DNA of 64,000 nt from Stomoxys calcitrans (Eukaryota; Arthropoda; Insecta; Diptera; Muscidae): contig NC_081552.1 of NCBI RefSeq assembly GCF_963082655.1, positions 120,702,907-120,766,906 of the forward strand. Direction: 5' to 3'. Shown piece by piece: positions 33,298-44,685 of this stretch. Positions within the stretch are counted from its first letter, which is position 1; each line of letters begins with the position of its first letter. Under the pieces are notes generated by a model that saw only the letters and a list, made by a program, of their open reading frames with translations, had not been told where the DNA came from and searched no databases. Made by a program: the position numbers and the translations under genes.

Positions 33298-35138
33298 TCA
33301 ATTTGTGTTTGTTTGTTGGTTTGTTTGTATGTTTGTGTGTTCCTTATAGACTCAGAAACAGCTGAACCGATTTTCTTGAAATTTTAACAGATGGCGCATA
33401 ATGACCCCGTGGTGAAAATAGGGTACTACATTTTTTGATATCTGAAGGGGGACGGACCCTCCCCCTTACCCTAATTTTCAGAAACGCCAGATCTCGGAGA
33501 TGGGTGGTGCGATTTAAGCAAAATTTCGTGTGCTCTCAGTACCTTAAAAAAATTTGGTATCCAAATATTGGATGGGGTACCTAGGGGGGCTTCCCCACCC
33601 TAAAACCTACCATACATATATTTACACCAATCACGACAATATGGGTCTCAAATGAAAGGTACTTAGGATAAGAAAACATATCTGACATCCAATTGTCGGA
33701 CCAAGTGCTAGGGGGACCACCCCAAACCCCAAAACATCCCTAAATCGGACATATTTACCGACCATGGCAATATGGGACTCAAATGAAAGGTATTTGCGAG
33801 TAGAATACAAATCTGATATCCAAATGTGCGACCACGTTTCTGGGGGTCCACCCCTTTCCCAAAACACCCCCCAAGCAGGACTTATTTTCTGACCATGGGA
33901 ATATGGGGCTTAAATAAAATGTATTTGAATGTAGAATACGAATCTGGTATCCAAATATAGGACCAAGTGTTTGGGGGGCCGCCCCTCACCAAAAACATCC
34001 CCCAAACGGGACAAATTTACGACCATAGCAATATGGGGCTCAAATTAATGGTCTTTGGGAGTTAAGCACGAATTTGATATCAATATTCGGGAAAAGTGTC
34101 TATGGGGACACCCCACCCCCACAACACCACTCAAATAGAAATTATTTTCGGACCATTGCAATATGAGGCTCAGATAAGAGGGCTTTTAAAGTGAATCGCG
34201 AATCCGATATATATTTTTAAGCACAACTCACTGAGTGGCCGCCAATCCCCCAAGCCGGTCATGTTTGCCGACTATGGAAATATTGGGCTCAAATTAAAGG
34301 TATGTGGGAGTAGACCACGTATCTGATATCAACATTAGGGGTCAACTGTCTAACGGACGTTCCACTACCATAACAACCCCCAAATAGGACGTATGCAACA
34401 TGGGGTTCAAATTAATGATATATAGATATATGTGGAGCTTAAATGAAAGGTATTGGGGGTAGAGCAAGAATTGATACCTATTTTCGGCACCAATTTTCTG
34501 GGTCTCCACCCCTTTCCCAAAATACCCCACAAACAGCAATTTTTTAGTGACCATCGCAATATGGAGCTCAAATAAAGGTATTTGGGAGTAGAATACGAAT
34601 TTGATATCCAAATGTTGGACCATATATTTAGGACATCATCCCTTTCCGACCATGCCAATATGTGGCTCAAATGAAAGGTATTTAAGACAACGAAATTGAT
34701 AACCTATTTTGGGGCCATGTGTTTGGGGGCGCCTCATCGTTTAAACTCCTCTTAAGCCAATGGCAATATGGGGTTTAAATAAATGGTATTTGAGAGAAGA
34801 GCACGACGCTGTTATTTTTTCAGGGCCAAGTGCCTGGGGGACCACCTCACCCCCGAAAACACCCTAAATCAGATATCATGAGAATAACGAGCTGAAATAA
34901 AGTATTTTAAGAATGGAGTACACATTACATCCAAACTTCAATTCGTAGACCAATAAAGATCATATGGGACTCAGATAAAGGCAATAATATTGTTAAACTG
35001 TTAGTTAAGCGATATACTATTTTCGTAGCATGGTGTTTCACTAAAAGATTTTTAATTGTCGAAAATAAATATTCCAAGGAAACTTTTGTTCCAAATAAAG
35101 TAAGAGAAGGCGCAGCGGAGCGGGCCCTGGTCAGCTAG
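33298..35138 (+). mobile_element. Family C Helitron-like element, 1,841 bp
   Basis: The 5' TCAATTTGTGTTTG follows A; the 3' end is GGGCCCTGGTCAGCTAG. Here the next base is C instead of T, the one exception in the window, perhaps because the flank was lost. About a dozen diverged monomers of about 130 bp lie inside. The element is highly similar in order to the 6857 copy. Confidence 0.65.
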
Positions 35139-35240
35139 CCGGCTATAAAAAAAGGAGCAAATTGATGTGTGAGTATTTGCCCCTTCTCGGTTTCTGGTGG
35201 TAATATTCTTCCTTAGGATAATGTTCTCATTAGGAGAGGG
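35139..35240 (+). mobile_element. SINE1 fragment
   Basis: CCGGCTATAAAAAAAGGAGC, TTGATGTGTGAGTATTTGCC and a decayed tail match part of the SINE1 body. It is sandwiched between C-type sequences. Confidence 0.5.
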
Positions 35241-35900
35241 ATGGCACCTCAGACATTTCGACTCAATTATGGATATAAAATTCGTGCTGCACTTCAAAAT
35301 CACTTTAATTTAAGGCTCTTATTGCCAGGGCCGCTAATTATGAATCGTGTGGAAAGTGTTTTGGGGCTAGGCGGCCACCGGCACTTTGCACTAAAAATAG
35401 ATATTAAATTCGTTCTTTATTCCCAACGGAAATAAAGTTCAGTTTAGGGTGTACTTTAGGGGGTACCCCAAAACACTTGGCTCCGAAATTGGATATCAAA
35501 CTCCATCGGACCACTTTCGGATGTGGGTGGCGTTTTTGGGGTAAGGGGGAGGGTCCGCCTCAACCCGATATCTAAAAATTATACAGCCTATGTCTCATTC
35601 CAGATAAACGTACACAATCTATGAAAATTTTAATAAAATGGGATCAGCCAAGTACCATGTAGCCATAATGGGTCTAATGGCGTTTTTGAGGGGTGGCGTG
35701 AACCCCTATATTTCGATTTGAATTTGTATGCCAGCTTCGAAATCTACTCCCTTTCATTTGAGCCCCATATTGAAATGAACGTCCAATATGTCTGTTTGAC
35801 GGAGTTTTGAGGTTTGGGGCGGCCTGATGGGTACTTAGACTCAAACTTTAATACCATATTCGTATTCACCAATACCTTAATTTTGATTTGATCGGTCCAC
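35241..35900 (-). mobile_element. Family C-type monomers, reverse
   Basis: TATGGATATAAAATTCGTGC and the following text repeat what is found at 8625-9250 in the same order, with deletions. It is an old C array in reverse orientation without recognisable ends. Family B begins at 35901. Confidence 0.6.
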
Positions 35901-37267
35901 AACTAAAAAGGTGTTAAGTTCGGCAGGGCCGAACTTTGGATACCCACCACCTCGGGTATATATGTAAACCACCTTTAATCAAAGTCCCATTGCACTTATA
36001 TTGAAATTTGTTCCGATTTGGACCGAATAATAATAAGCACAAGAATTGTTCAATTGTGTATAACAAAATATTGGTCTTTTTAGTACCTATATCTAAAAAT
36101 AAACCGATCTGGACCATATATGACACCGATGTCGAAAAGCCTAATATAAATCACTTTGTCAAATTTCAGTGAAATCGGATTATAAAGGCGCCTTTATTGG
36201 GGCCAAGACTTGAAATCGAGATATCGGTCTACATGGTAGCTAAATCCAAATCTGGACCGATTTTATTCAAGTTGCAGAAAAATAACGAACGCACTGTTCC
36301 AAATTTCTGCGAAATCGAACAATAAATGCGCCTTCTATGGGCCCAAAACCTTAAATCGAGATATCGGTCTTAATGCAGCTATATACAAATCTGGACCGAT
36401 ATAGGCCAAATTGAAGAAGGATGTTGAAGGGCCTAATATAACTCACTGTACCAAATTTTAGCAAAATCGGGTAATAAATGTGGCTTTTATGGGCCTAAGA
36501 CCCTTAATCAGAGGGTCGGTCTATATGGCAGCTATATTAAAATCTGTACCGATCTGGGCCAAATTTAAGAAGGATGTCAAAGGGCCCAACAAAACTCACT
36601 GTCCCAAATGTCAGCAAAATCGGATAATAAAAGTGGCGTTTATGGGCCCAAAACCTTAAATCGAAGGATCGGTCTATATGGAAGCTATATGCAAATCTGG
36701 ACCGATCTAGGCCAAATTGAAGAATTGATTGGCTAATGTACCCATTTTGGGGGATGGTGTGACTCCCTATACTTTGACATGAATTTGTATGCCAGATTCG
36801 TTATATACTCCCGTATACTTTTCATTTGATACCCATATTGTCCTTATCGGTCCACTTTTATTTTTGGGTAGTACTTTGAAGGGCCTAACATAACTCACTG
36901 TCCCAAATTTCAGCAAAATCGGATAATAATTGTGGCTTTTATGGGCCTAAGACCCTAAATCGGCGGATCGGTCTATATGGGGGCAATATCAAGATATAGT
37001 CCGATATAGCCCATCTTCGAACTTAACATGCTTATGGATAAAAAAAGAATCTGTGCAAAATTTCAGGTCAATATCTCTATTTTTAAAGACTGTAGCGTGA
37101 TTTCAACAGACAGACGAACAGACGAACGGGCATGTCTAGATCGTCTTAGATTTCTACGCTGATCAATAATATATATACTTTATAGGGTCGGAAATGGATA
37201 TTTCGATGTGTTGCAAACGGAATGACAAAATTAATATACCCCCATCCTTCGATGGTGGGTATAAAAA
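35901..37267 (+). mobile_element. Family B repeat with an inserted C-type segment
   Basis: The left end has a one-base-altered palindrome and ATACCCACCACCTCGGGTATAT; the right end has CCTTCGATGGTGGGTATAAAAA. Seven or so monomers lie between. At 36736-36882 a C-type segment interrupts the array; nearly the same segment stands again just right of the B end (37302-37410). The last 139 bp are inside the 5.83-kb duplication. Confidence 0.8.
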
Positions 37268-38854
37268 TTATAAAGACCATGTTTCCTTCCAGACCAACCT
37301 GATGTGACTCCCTATACTTTGACATGAATTTGTATGCCAGATTCGTTATATACTCCCGTATACTTTTCATTTGATACCCATATTGTCCTTATCGGTCCAC
37401 TTTTATTTTGGGGTAAGGAGGAGGGTCCGCCCCCCTCCCGAGATAAAAAAAATTATATAGCCTTTGTTTCCTTCCAAACCAACCTACACAATTTGTAAAA
37501 ATTTCAAAGTAATCGGTTTAGCCGTTTTTGAGTCTATACGGAACAAACAAACAAATAAACAAACCATGCAAGGCATAGTACCTCGCAAATGTCCCACCCT
37601 AAAAAGATATTAGAGAGTTAAAGAAGGCGCAGCGGAGCGGGCCCGGTTCAGCTAGTGAGCTATATAATTTTTTGATATCGGAAGGGGGCCGGACCCTCCC
37701 CCTTACCCTAAAAGTAAAAGTGGGCCGATTAAATAAAAGTGGACCGATAAGGATAATATGGGTATCAAATGAAATGTACACGAATCTGGCATACAAACTC
37801 ATACCGAAGTATAGGGGTGACCCCCACCCACCCCCACAAAAGCGCCCAAAATGGGCACATTAGCCAATCACGTATATATGGGTCTCGGTTTGTTTGTTCC
37901 GTATGGACTGAAAAACGGCAGAACCGATTCTCTCGAAATTTTCGTATATTGTGTAGGTTGGTCTGAAAGGGGGGACGCACCCTCCCTCTTATGACAAAAA
38001 CACAACCCAAAATCAGAAGTGGACCGGTCGGGACAATATAGGTATCAAATGAAAGGTATTGGAGAGTTGAATACGAATATGGTATTAAAATTTGAGTACC
38101 CATCGGGACGCCCCAACTCCAAAACTGCCCCAAACGGACATATTGGACGTTCATTTCAATATGGGGCTCAAATGAATGGTATTCGGGAGTAGATTTCGAA
38201 TCTGGCATACAAAATCTGATCAAAGTATAGAGGGTCACGCCACTCCTCAAAAATGCCATTAGAGCCATTATGACTATATGATAGTAAGCTGAACCGATTT
38301 TCTAAAGTTTTCATAGATTGTGTACATTTGTCTGGAATGAATCATAGGCTATATAATTTTTAGATATCGGGTTGAGGCTGACCCTCCCCCTTACCCCAAA
38401 AACGCCATCCATATTCGAAAGTGGTTCGATGGGCACAATAAGGGTATCAAATGAAAGGTATTGTAGACCAGAAAACGAATATGGTATTAAAATTTGGGTC
38501 CAAGTACCCAGTGGTGGGGCAAGTTCTCACACATCAATGAGCGCTTTCCGATTCAAGTATAAACTTAATGATAAGGGACCTTTTTTTAGCCGAGTCCAAA
38601 CGGCGTCCCGCAATGCGATACCTCTTTGGGGAAAATATTTTAAATGAACATGCATGGCATTGTATCTCGCAAATGTCCGCAACATTAAGAGGGGATAAAC
38701 ACGGCTTTGTCGGATGTTCTCGGCAGGATTCGAACCTGTTCAGCGTCATAGGCTACAATAACACGAATATCCGCATTCAGGGCGAAGTATCCCCACCCTA
38801 AAAAGATATTAGAAAGTTAAAGAAGGCACAGCAGAGCGGGCCCGGTTCGGCTAG
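37268..38854 (+). mobile_element. Mosaic of family C pieces (unit 1)
   Basis: From the left: reverse C text up to ACAAACAAACAAATAAACAA, a 30-bp SINE1 scrap, a C 3' end finishing CAGCTAG at 37655 before T, then forward and reverse C text, and a second 3' end GGTTCGGCTAG at 38854 before T. The LINE begins at the next base. Peptides of up to 167 residues can be read on the minus strand but they follow the monomers and recur across copies; I do not call them genes. Confidence 0.65.
38516..38790 (-). mobile_element. SINE1, tRNA-derived, with head (unit 1)
   Basis: On the minus strand the head reads GCCTATGACGCTGAACAGG followed by the B box GGTTCGAATCC (38726-38736). The body follows: ACATTTGCGAGATACAATGC, CCAAAGAGGTATCGCATTGC, TTTGGACTCGGC, CATTGATGTGTGAGAACTTG. 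The same body stands without a head at 30663 and 53880. Such SINEs are copied by a LINE partner; which one is unknown. Confidence 0.7.
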
Positions 38855-39026
38855 TTTTATATATAAGATAACACTTTATTAAAATTTAATAATAAATAAA
38901 ATTTAAATTTAATAATGGGTACGCCCTAATGAATAAAATCAGAAAGTCTTTTTGCTTCACCTTAAGTGAAGAAATGTGTTAAAATAAAATGATAAGAGGG
39001 TGCAGATATTAACCCGCCCCGTGCCA

Positions 39027-39269
39027 CTATGGACATACACCTAATTCAGTATTTGGCTTGTTGTGCGCTCTAAAAACTGTAAAGTAACCTCTAAAAAGAA
39101 AATTTTTTGTGAGGAATTCCGTGCTACTTACTGTTTTCAATACCATTTCCCTAAGTTGGTTCATGTCTGGTATCTCTCCTAAGTACCGGTATCTGTTAGA
39201 CGCGAAAACCGGGCAATGACAAAGGAAATGCTCCAACGTCTCATCATCTTCCCCGCACGCCCTACACAT
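39027..39269 (-). pseudogene. LINE pol C-terminal CCHC knuckle (unit 1)
   Basis: MCRACGEDDETLEHFLCHCP shows the C-X2-C-X8-H-X4-C knuckle that ends the polymerase of many fly LINEs, followed by VFASNRYRYLGEIPDMNQLR. It lies after the RNase H domain, as expected. The reading frame is closed at both ends and is only a part of ORF2. A second copy stands at 44858-45100 with one residue changed (EIPD to EISD). Confidence 0.85.
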
Positions 39270-40360
39270 GCTATCACTTGCCGCACCGATTTTACATAAG
39301 TGAGCTCGTAGTCCAATATGTCCCGTTATGATACCAATAACTTTAATAACTCTTTCTTACTTCCTTTCAGTCATAGCTTCGTCTTCTCACGATCTAAATT
39401 CCCCATAGGATTTTCGCCGTCCTACCGACCGTTTCGCTGTTCCACAATGTTGCATGGGCGTTCGTCGCCCACTCCTTTATTTCGGACTGCGTCGACCCGA
39501 AAGGCTTCGGGTTAACCAAGTTTATTGACGGCAGGTCATTGGCCTTCAACGCCAAATCGTCTTCCCTTTCATTTCCTCTTTCTCTGTTATGTCCCTCACC
39601 CAGACGATGGGGATTGTGCCATCCTTAGCGAAGGCGTTAATCTCCTGCTTACACTACAAGACTGTTCGTGACCTTACCGTCCTGGTTGTTATTACCCTTA
39701 TGGCAATTTTACTGTCCGTAAAGGTGTTCACAATCGACGTCCTCGCGTTAGCACCACACCACCTCACGCTTTCCTTGATCGCCCAGACCTCCGCCAGCAG
39801 GACCGTATAATGGTCAGGCAGTCTAAAACAGATCTCAGTTCCTGGGTTCTCAATGTAGACCCCAGGCGCACTCTGCCCTCTAGCTGTAAGGGCACATTAT
39901 TAAAAGCCCCCTCCATTCTTCTATTTTATGCACAACCTCGTGCAGGGCAGTTTCTGCCGACCTTCCCTTGGCAAAGACATGCTGTTTGTATTTGAGCAGT
40001 TCGTTGGATGTCCTACTCTTAATCATGATGTCCACATGGCGTTCCACGGTTATGAGTGGAAAGGACGTAAGGCTTATGGGTCTGTGGGCCTTTGGTGTCG
40101 CATAACTTTCCTTCCCTTGCCTCCTGCCAGGCTTTCAGAGTATATGCAAGTCATAGGCACAATGTGAAAATATTGGCCAGATAAGGCCCCACATAATCTA
40201 CCTCTTTCAGTTGTAACGCCGGAAATATTCCATTAGCTCCGGATGACTTAAATGATTTGAAGCTCCTCAAGGATACCTTCATCATAAATTCCGTAATTAT
40301 AAACCTTCGATTAACGTCATTATTCCAAGATTCCGGTGTCTCCGCGAGTTCCGTCATATC
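39270..40360 (-). pseudogene. LINE RT fingers fused to RNase H (unit 1)
   Basis: Minus-strand frames give ESWNNDVNRRFIITEFM, LRSFKSFKSSGANGIFPALQ and YVGPYLANIFTLCL, then TPKAHRPISLTSFPL, TSNELLKYKQHVFAKGRSAE and TALHEVVHKIE. These are the N-terminal RT motifs. At about 39905 EGAFNNV, which is RT motif A without its preceding Asp-containing part, runs directly into RVRLGVYIENPGTEICFRLP, the start of RNase H. Everything between, including YADD, is missing. The remaining RNase H holds TDSKIAIRVI. The enzyme is dead. Confidence 0.8.
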
Positions 40361-40894
40361 CTGTCTCTGCTCTCACTCCAATGTCGTCTACTAAAGTTTC
40401 AGTTTGGACATGGCTTTTGAGAGAAACTTTTTTATCTTGGCGGCGTCAAAAACGCTATCCACCTGTTCGCAGAAAAGCTTCCAGAAGGCACGTTTTGCCG
40501 CTCTGGTAATCATTTTGTATTCCTTGAGCCGTGTGTAATACACATCCCAATGAACTTCTATTTTTTACGACGTGTTCTGCGGATCTCTTTTCCAATATGG
40601 CAAATCTCCCCGGTAATCCAGGGTTCCTTCTATCTTCGATGGACCCCACCAGTGCTGTTGCATCCGACGATGACAACTTTGGGGAAAAATATATAATTCA
40701 AATTTGTATGACAAATAACGCAGGTCCTCGGCCGAGTACCAGTGTTAGCATAGAATAATAAGTATTTGAGATGGTTCAGACCAGAAACTTTGTTCCGGGT
40801 CATCCATAGCTCCAAAATTAAGGAAATATGAATCTTATCTCCATCAGAGCGAGTGTAGCAGCCTTGCTACGGTGGAGGTTTATCTGGATTACAT

Positions 40895-41545
40895 CAATCG
40901 TTGGTCCTCCAGTAAATGGGCATCTTGGGTGTAGGTGATGATCTCATCGTCTGGTCCCTGTTTTTTAAACTGCATTGACTTTCCTGTTACTGCACTGCCT
41001 GATGTCATCGTTGTAGGTTATTTGCCTAGTCTAGTCTTCCGACTTTTTATAAAGTCGGTAATGGTTCCATCGTCGGTAATGGTTCCTGTTCGTTAAGCTG
41101 TATTGGGTTTCCATGCCCTGTACTGCCTGGTGTTTCAATACAAGAACCTTTGCTTATCTTAGTCTTCCAAATCTTTAATAAATGGGCTTCTTGGGAGTAG
41201 GTGATAGTACCTGTTCGTTAGGCTACATTGAGACTCCTGTCTCTGCGCTGTCTTATATCTAAACATTAGGATCTTTACCTATCCCAGTATTCTTAATCTT
41301 GAAGTCGGTGATGGGTCCATCGTCTGGTCACTTTTTGTTAGGCTGTGTTGGGTCTCTCGCCACTGTACTGCTTGATATTATAGCGTTAGGATCTTTGCTT
41401 ATTCTAGTCTTTCCAAATATTGATCGACCCCGTGATTTTTTCGTTGTCAGCTCCCTGTTCATATGGCGGTGTTGAGTCACCTACCATTACACGGCCTGAA
41501 GTCTCAAAATGAGAGTTTCTACCTATCCTATTCTCCCAATATTGA
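40895..41545 (-). repeat. Five degenerate repeats of about 125 bp in the LINE (unit 1)
   Basis: Blocks starting near 40900, 41040, 41170, 41291 and 41415 each contain a GGTGATG/GGTAATGG word, a CTGTTCGTTAGGC-like word, a CACTGTACTGC-like word and a TTGCTTATYYTAGTCTTCC-like end. They sit between ORF1 and the endonuclease start and partly overlap the last codons of ORF1. A copy lies at 46726-47376. Confidence 0.65.
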
Positions 41546-42155
41546 AAAAGAGAGCTTTGCTCTCGTAGTGCACCATGCCTTTATTCTTAGCCAAGCTTGT
41601 CACGGAGACTTGATTAATGCCACCCACAAGGAGAGTTCCTTCCTCCTTCTCCTCCTTGTGAAAGACCGCCCACTTCTCTGCGTCCAAACCTTGGTTTTGC
41701 TTGCCCAAGAAACCCAGCATGCGTTCCGTCGCAAATTTACTGCCCCATCCCTTGATGAAGACTGTAGCTTTTGTGAGCTGGGGGATATCCACATTTCTTA
41801 CCAGGTCGGGCTTTGCGCGCTCCCAGGGAGCGTGAATACCTCCGACGAGCTGTTTGACGGTATCAATACATTCCGCCGACACAAAACACAGCGTAAAGAT
41901 GCTCCTCAATACTCGCAGCTCTACATTTGTATGGGTTGACCCTCTACACACATGTTCGAAAATCCGATCGTTAACCAGATCCTCCACTTTGAACCGATGA
42001 TCTGGTGGAATCCTACTGGATGCACAGCCGATATTGATGACTGACTGATGACTGTTGTACTTCCTTGCCACTCTGGCGTAAGAGGGTGGCTCCTTACCAT
42101 TCTCAGCGACCATCTTCCCCTTCCGTGATGGCTGTGGCCTCCTATTGGAAGTCAC
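41523..42155 (-). CDS. LINE ORF1 protein, C-terminal region, 210 aa open frame (unit 1)
   Basis: This is the only long open frame that looks like real protein here. The N-terminal 30 residues are basic and Pro/Ser-rich. Residues about 60-110 (HRFKVEDLVNDRIFEHVC, HTNVELRVLRSIFT) resemble no catalytic domain. Residues about 130-200 (ATVFIKGWGSKFATERMLGF, LDAEKWAVFHKEEKEEGTLL) resemble the DUF4780-type domain of fly LINE ORF1 proteins, thought to bind nucleic acid. The first Met may be internal: related text continues upstream in other frames to about 42900 (RKFWLLEDILRTS, RIRSPEEHNTAKILKKKKSS), so the true ORF1 is longer and frameshifted. A gag-like role is inferred from position. Confidence 0.65.
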   Translation of the reverse strand: MTSNRRPQPSRKGKMVAENGKEPPSYARVARKYNSHQSVINIGCASSRIPPDHRFKVEDLVNDRIFEHVCRGSTHTNVELRVLRSIFTLCFVSAECIDTVKQLVGGIHAPWERAKPDLVRNVDIPQLTKATVFIKGWGSKFATERMLGFLGKQNQGLDAEKWAVFHKEEKEEGTLLVGGINQVSVTSLAKNKGMVHYESKALFFNIGRIG

Positions 42156-42958
42156 AGTCCTCCATGAAGACTCAGGGGGTGTGCGCTTCCTTCGTTTCTG
42201 TTTCGACTTTGTCTACCTCCGCAGGACACTGTCTGGAGTCTCCATTGCGGTATGGCTAGCTTGGTTTTCCCAGAGTACTTGAAAGCGGGGAGCTCTTTTT
42301 CTTCTTCAGAATTTTAGCAGTGTTATGCTCTTCGGGAGATCTGATTCTTTTTCCAGCTTCCGTAGAAGTTCTTAGAATGTCTTCCAGCAACCAGAACTTT
42401 CGCCCGATCGCGCTGCCGGTACATACTCCTCTGTCTCCTTTGTAGTGCACCGGATCGCTTTCTCGGTCTGCTTGTGAGCTTAGCAAAGCTATCGCTCACT
42501 TCTATCGCCATCCCGATGCCCTCATCTCTCGATTCGGCTGCGATGACTGTTGACACCGTCGCTGTCTGAATCCGATTCTGAAACCACCTTCACTTAAAGG
42601 CTGGGGACGAACTGTGCATCGCCCTGGTTTATCCGTCTCTTCCTCATTAATTAGTCCGACCACTAGTTGTGCGCTTGAAGCATTACTCTCGACTACAGGT
42701 TCCAAGGCACGCACACCTATAGGAGGGGAGGACAACACGCTACGGTCTGACGCCACAACGCAGATGTTGAGTCTTTGGAGTCCATTTCTGCCCTACTCCA
42801 ATAGACTTTAAAATTTTTTCGTAAAAGGTAGTACCTATTCCGAGATACGGATAGATTTTTTTCCTTCTTTGAGGAGCGAAATACTAACACGTCCGCTCCA
42901 CTCAATGGTTAGACTTTTATGTCTGAGAGCAAGTTTTATATTAGACTTCTGTTTGCCG
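42156..42958 (-). pseudogene. LINE ORF1 upstream region, frame-disrupted (unit 1)
   Basis: Open pieces in different frames (KSKQKRRKRTPPESSWRTV, HNTAKILKKKKSS, VVESNASSAQLVVGLINEEE, SVLSSPPIGVRALEPVVESN) read as a low-complexity, basic N-terminal ORF1 region. Stops and frame changes separate them. No start codon or promoter can be fixed. The right end is the duplication junction. Confidence 0.5.
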
Positions 42959-43097
42959 GGCATGTCTAGATCGTCTTAGATTTCTACGCTGATCAATAAT
43001 ATATATACTTTATAGGGTCGGAAATGGATATTTCGATGTGTTGCAAACGGAATGACAAAATTAATATACCCCCATCCTTCGATGGTGGGTATAAAAA

Positions 43098-44685
43098 TTA
43101 TAAAGACCATGTTTCCTTCCAGACCAACCTGATGTGACTCCCTATACTTTGACATGAATTTGTATGCCAGATTCGTTATATACTCCCGTATACTTTTCAT
43201 TTGATACCCATATTGTCCTTATCGGTCCACTTTTATTTTGGGGTAAGGAGGAGGGTCCGCCCCCCTCCCGAGATAAAAAAAATTATATAGCCTTTGTTTC
43301 CTTCCAAACCAACCTACACAATTTGTAAAAATTTCAAAGTAATCGGTTTAGCCGTTTTTGAGTCTATACGGAACAAACAAACAAATAAACAAACCATGCA
43401 AGGCATAGTACCTCGCAAATGTCCCACCCTAAAAAGATATTAGAGAGTTAAAGAAGGCGCAGCGGAGCGGGCCCGGTTCAGATAGTGAGCTATATAATTT
43501 TTTGATATCGGAAGGGGGCCGGACCCTCCCCCTTACCCTAAAAGTAAAAGTGGGCCGATTAAATAAAAGTGGACCGATAAGGGTAATATGGGTATCAAAT
43601 GAAATGTACACGAATCTGGCATACAAACTCATACCGAAGTATAGGGGTGACCCCCACCCACCCCCACAAAAGCGCCCAAAATGGGCACATTAGCCAATCA
43701 CGTATATATGGGTCTCGGTTTGTTTGTTCCGTATGGACTGAAAAACGGCAGAACCGATTCTCTCGAAATTTTCGTATATTGTGTAGGTTGGTCTGAAAGG
43801 GGGGACGCACCCTCCCTCTTATGACAAAAACACAACCCAAAATCAGAAGTGGACCGGTCGGGACAATATAGGTATCAAATGAAAGGTATTGGAGAGTTGA
43901 ATACGAATATGGTATTAAAATTTGAGTACCCATCGGGACGCCCCAACTCCAAAACTGCCCCAAACGGACATATTGGACGTTCATTTCAATATGGGGCTCA
44001 AATGAATGGTATTCGGGAGTAGATTTCGAATCTGGCATACAAAATCTGATCAAAGTATAGAGGGTCACGCCACTCCTCAAAAATGCCATTAGAGCCATTA
44101 TGACTATATGATAGTAAGCTGAACCGATTTTCTAAAGTTTTCATAGATTGTGTACATTTGTCTGGAATGAATCATAGGCTATATAATTTTTAGATATCGG
44201 GTTGAGGCTGACCCTCCCCCTTACCCCAAAAACGCCATCCATATTCGAAAGTGGTTCGATGGGCACAATAAGGGTATCAAATGAAAGGTATTGTAGACCA
44301 GAAAACGAATATGGTATTAAAATTTGGGTCCAAGTACCCAGTGGTGGGGCAAGTTCTCACACATCAATGAGCGCTTTCCGATTCAAGTATAAACTCAATG
44401 ATAAGGGACCTTTTTTTTAGCCGAGTCCAAACGGCGTCCCGCAATGCGATACCTCTTTGGGGAAAATATTTTAAATGAACATGCATGGCATTGTATCTCG
44501 CAAATGTCCGCAACATTAAGAGGGGATAAACACGGCTTTGTCGGATGTTCTCGGCAGGATTCGAACCTGTTCAGCGTCATAGGCTACAATAACACGAATA
44601 TCCGCATTCAGGGCGAAGTATCCCCACCCTAAAAAGATATTAGAAAGTTAAAGAAGGCACAGCAGAGCGGGCCCGGTTCGGCTAG
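43098..44685 (+). mobile_element. Mosaic of family C pieces (unit 2)
   Basis: This is the second copy of 37268-38854. One difference hits the first C 3' end, where CAGCTAG has become CAGATAG at about 43482. The second end GGTTCGGCTAG (44685) is intact. Confidence 0.65.
44347..44621 (-). mobile_element. SINE1, tRNA-derived (unit 2)
   Basis: Second copy of the SINE at 38516-38790. A T run in the body is one base longer here. The B box on the minus strand is unchanged. Confidence 0.7.

Larger units (their letters stand above)
38855..42958 (-). mobile_element. Internally deleted LINE, LOA/jockey-like (unit 1)
   Basis: Order on the minus strand: ORF1 region (42900-41523), a run of about 125-bp repeats (41545-40895), an endonuclease start (DVIQINLHRSKAATLAL near 40900-40850), then a jump to the endonuclease-RT linker (40700-40370), RT fingers (40360-39916), part of RNase H (39915-39560) and a CCHC knuckle (39269-39027). 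An AT-rich 3' UTR follows, ending directly against the C element at 38854. Most of the endonuclease and the RT palm are deleted. It cannot retrotranspose alone. Confidence 0.85.

Noticed and set aside
37765..38268. A 167-residue open frame on the minus strand, repeated at 43595-44098
   Set aside because: It lies in family C monomers. Its repeat-like words (YSTLQYLSFDT, EPHIEMN) recur in other C copies in broken frames. The second copy is due to the tandem duplication.
38700..38780. A possible tRNA gene on the minus strand
   Set aside because: Only the B box region is tRNA-like; it continues into a SINE body found elsewhere in the window, so it is a SINE head.
41463..41939. A 158-residue open frame on the plus strand, repeated at 47294-47770
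   Set aside because: It is the opposite strand of LINE ORF1, which has a recognisable domain on the minus strand.
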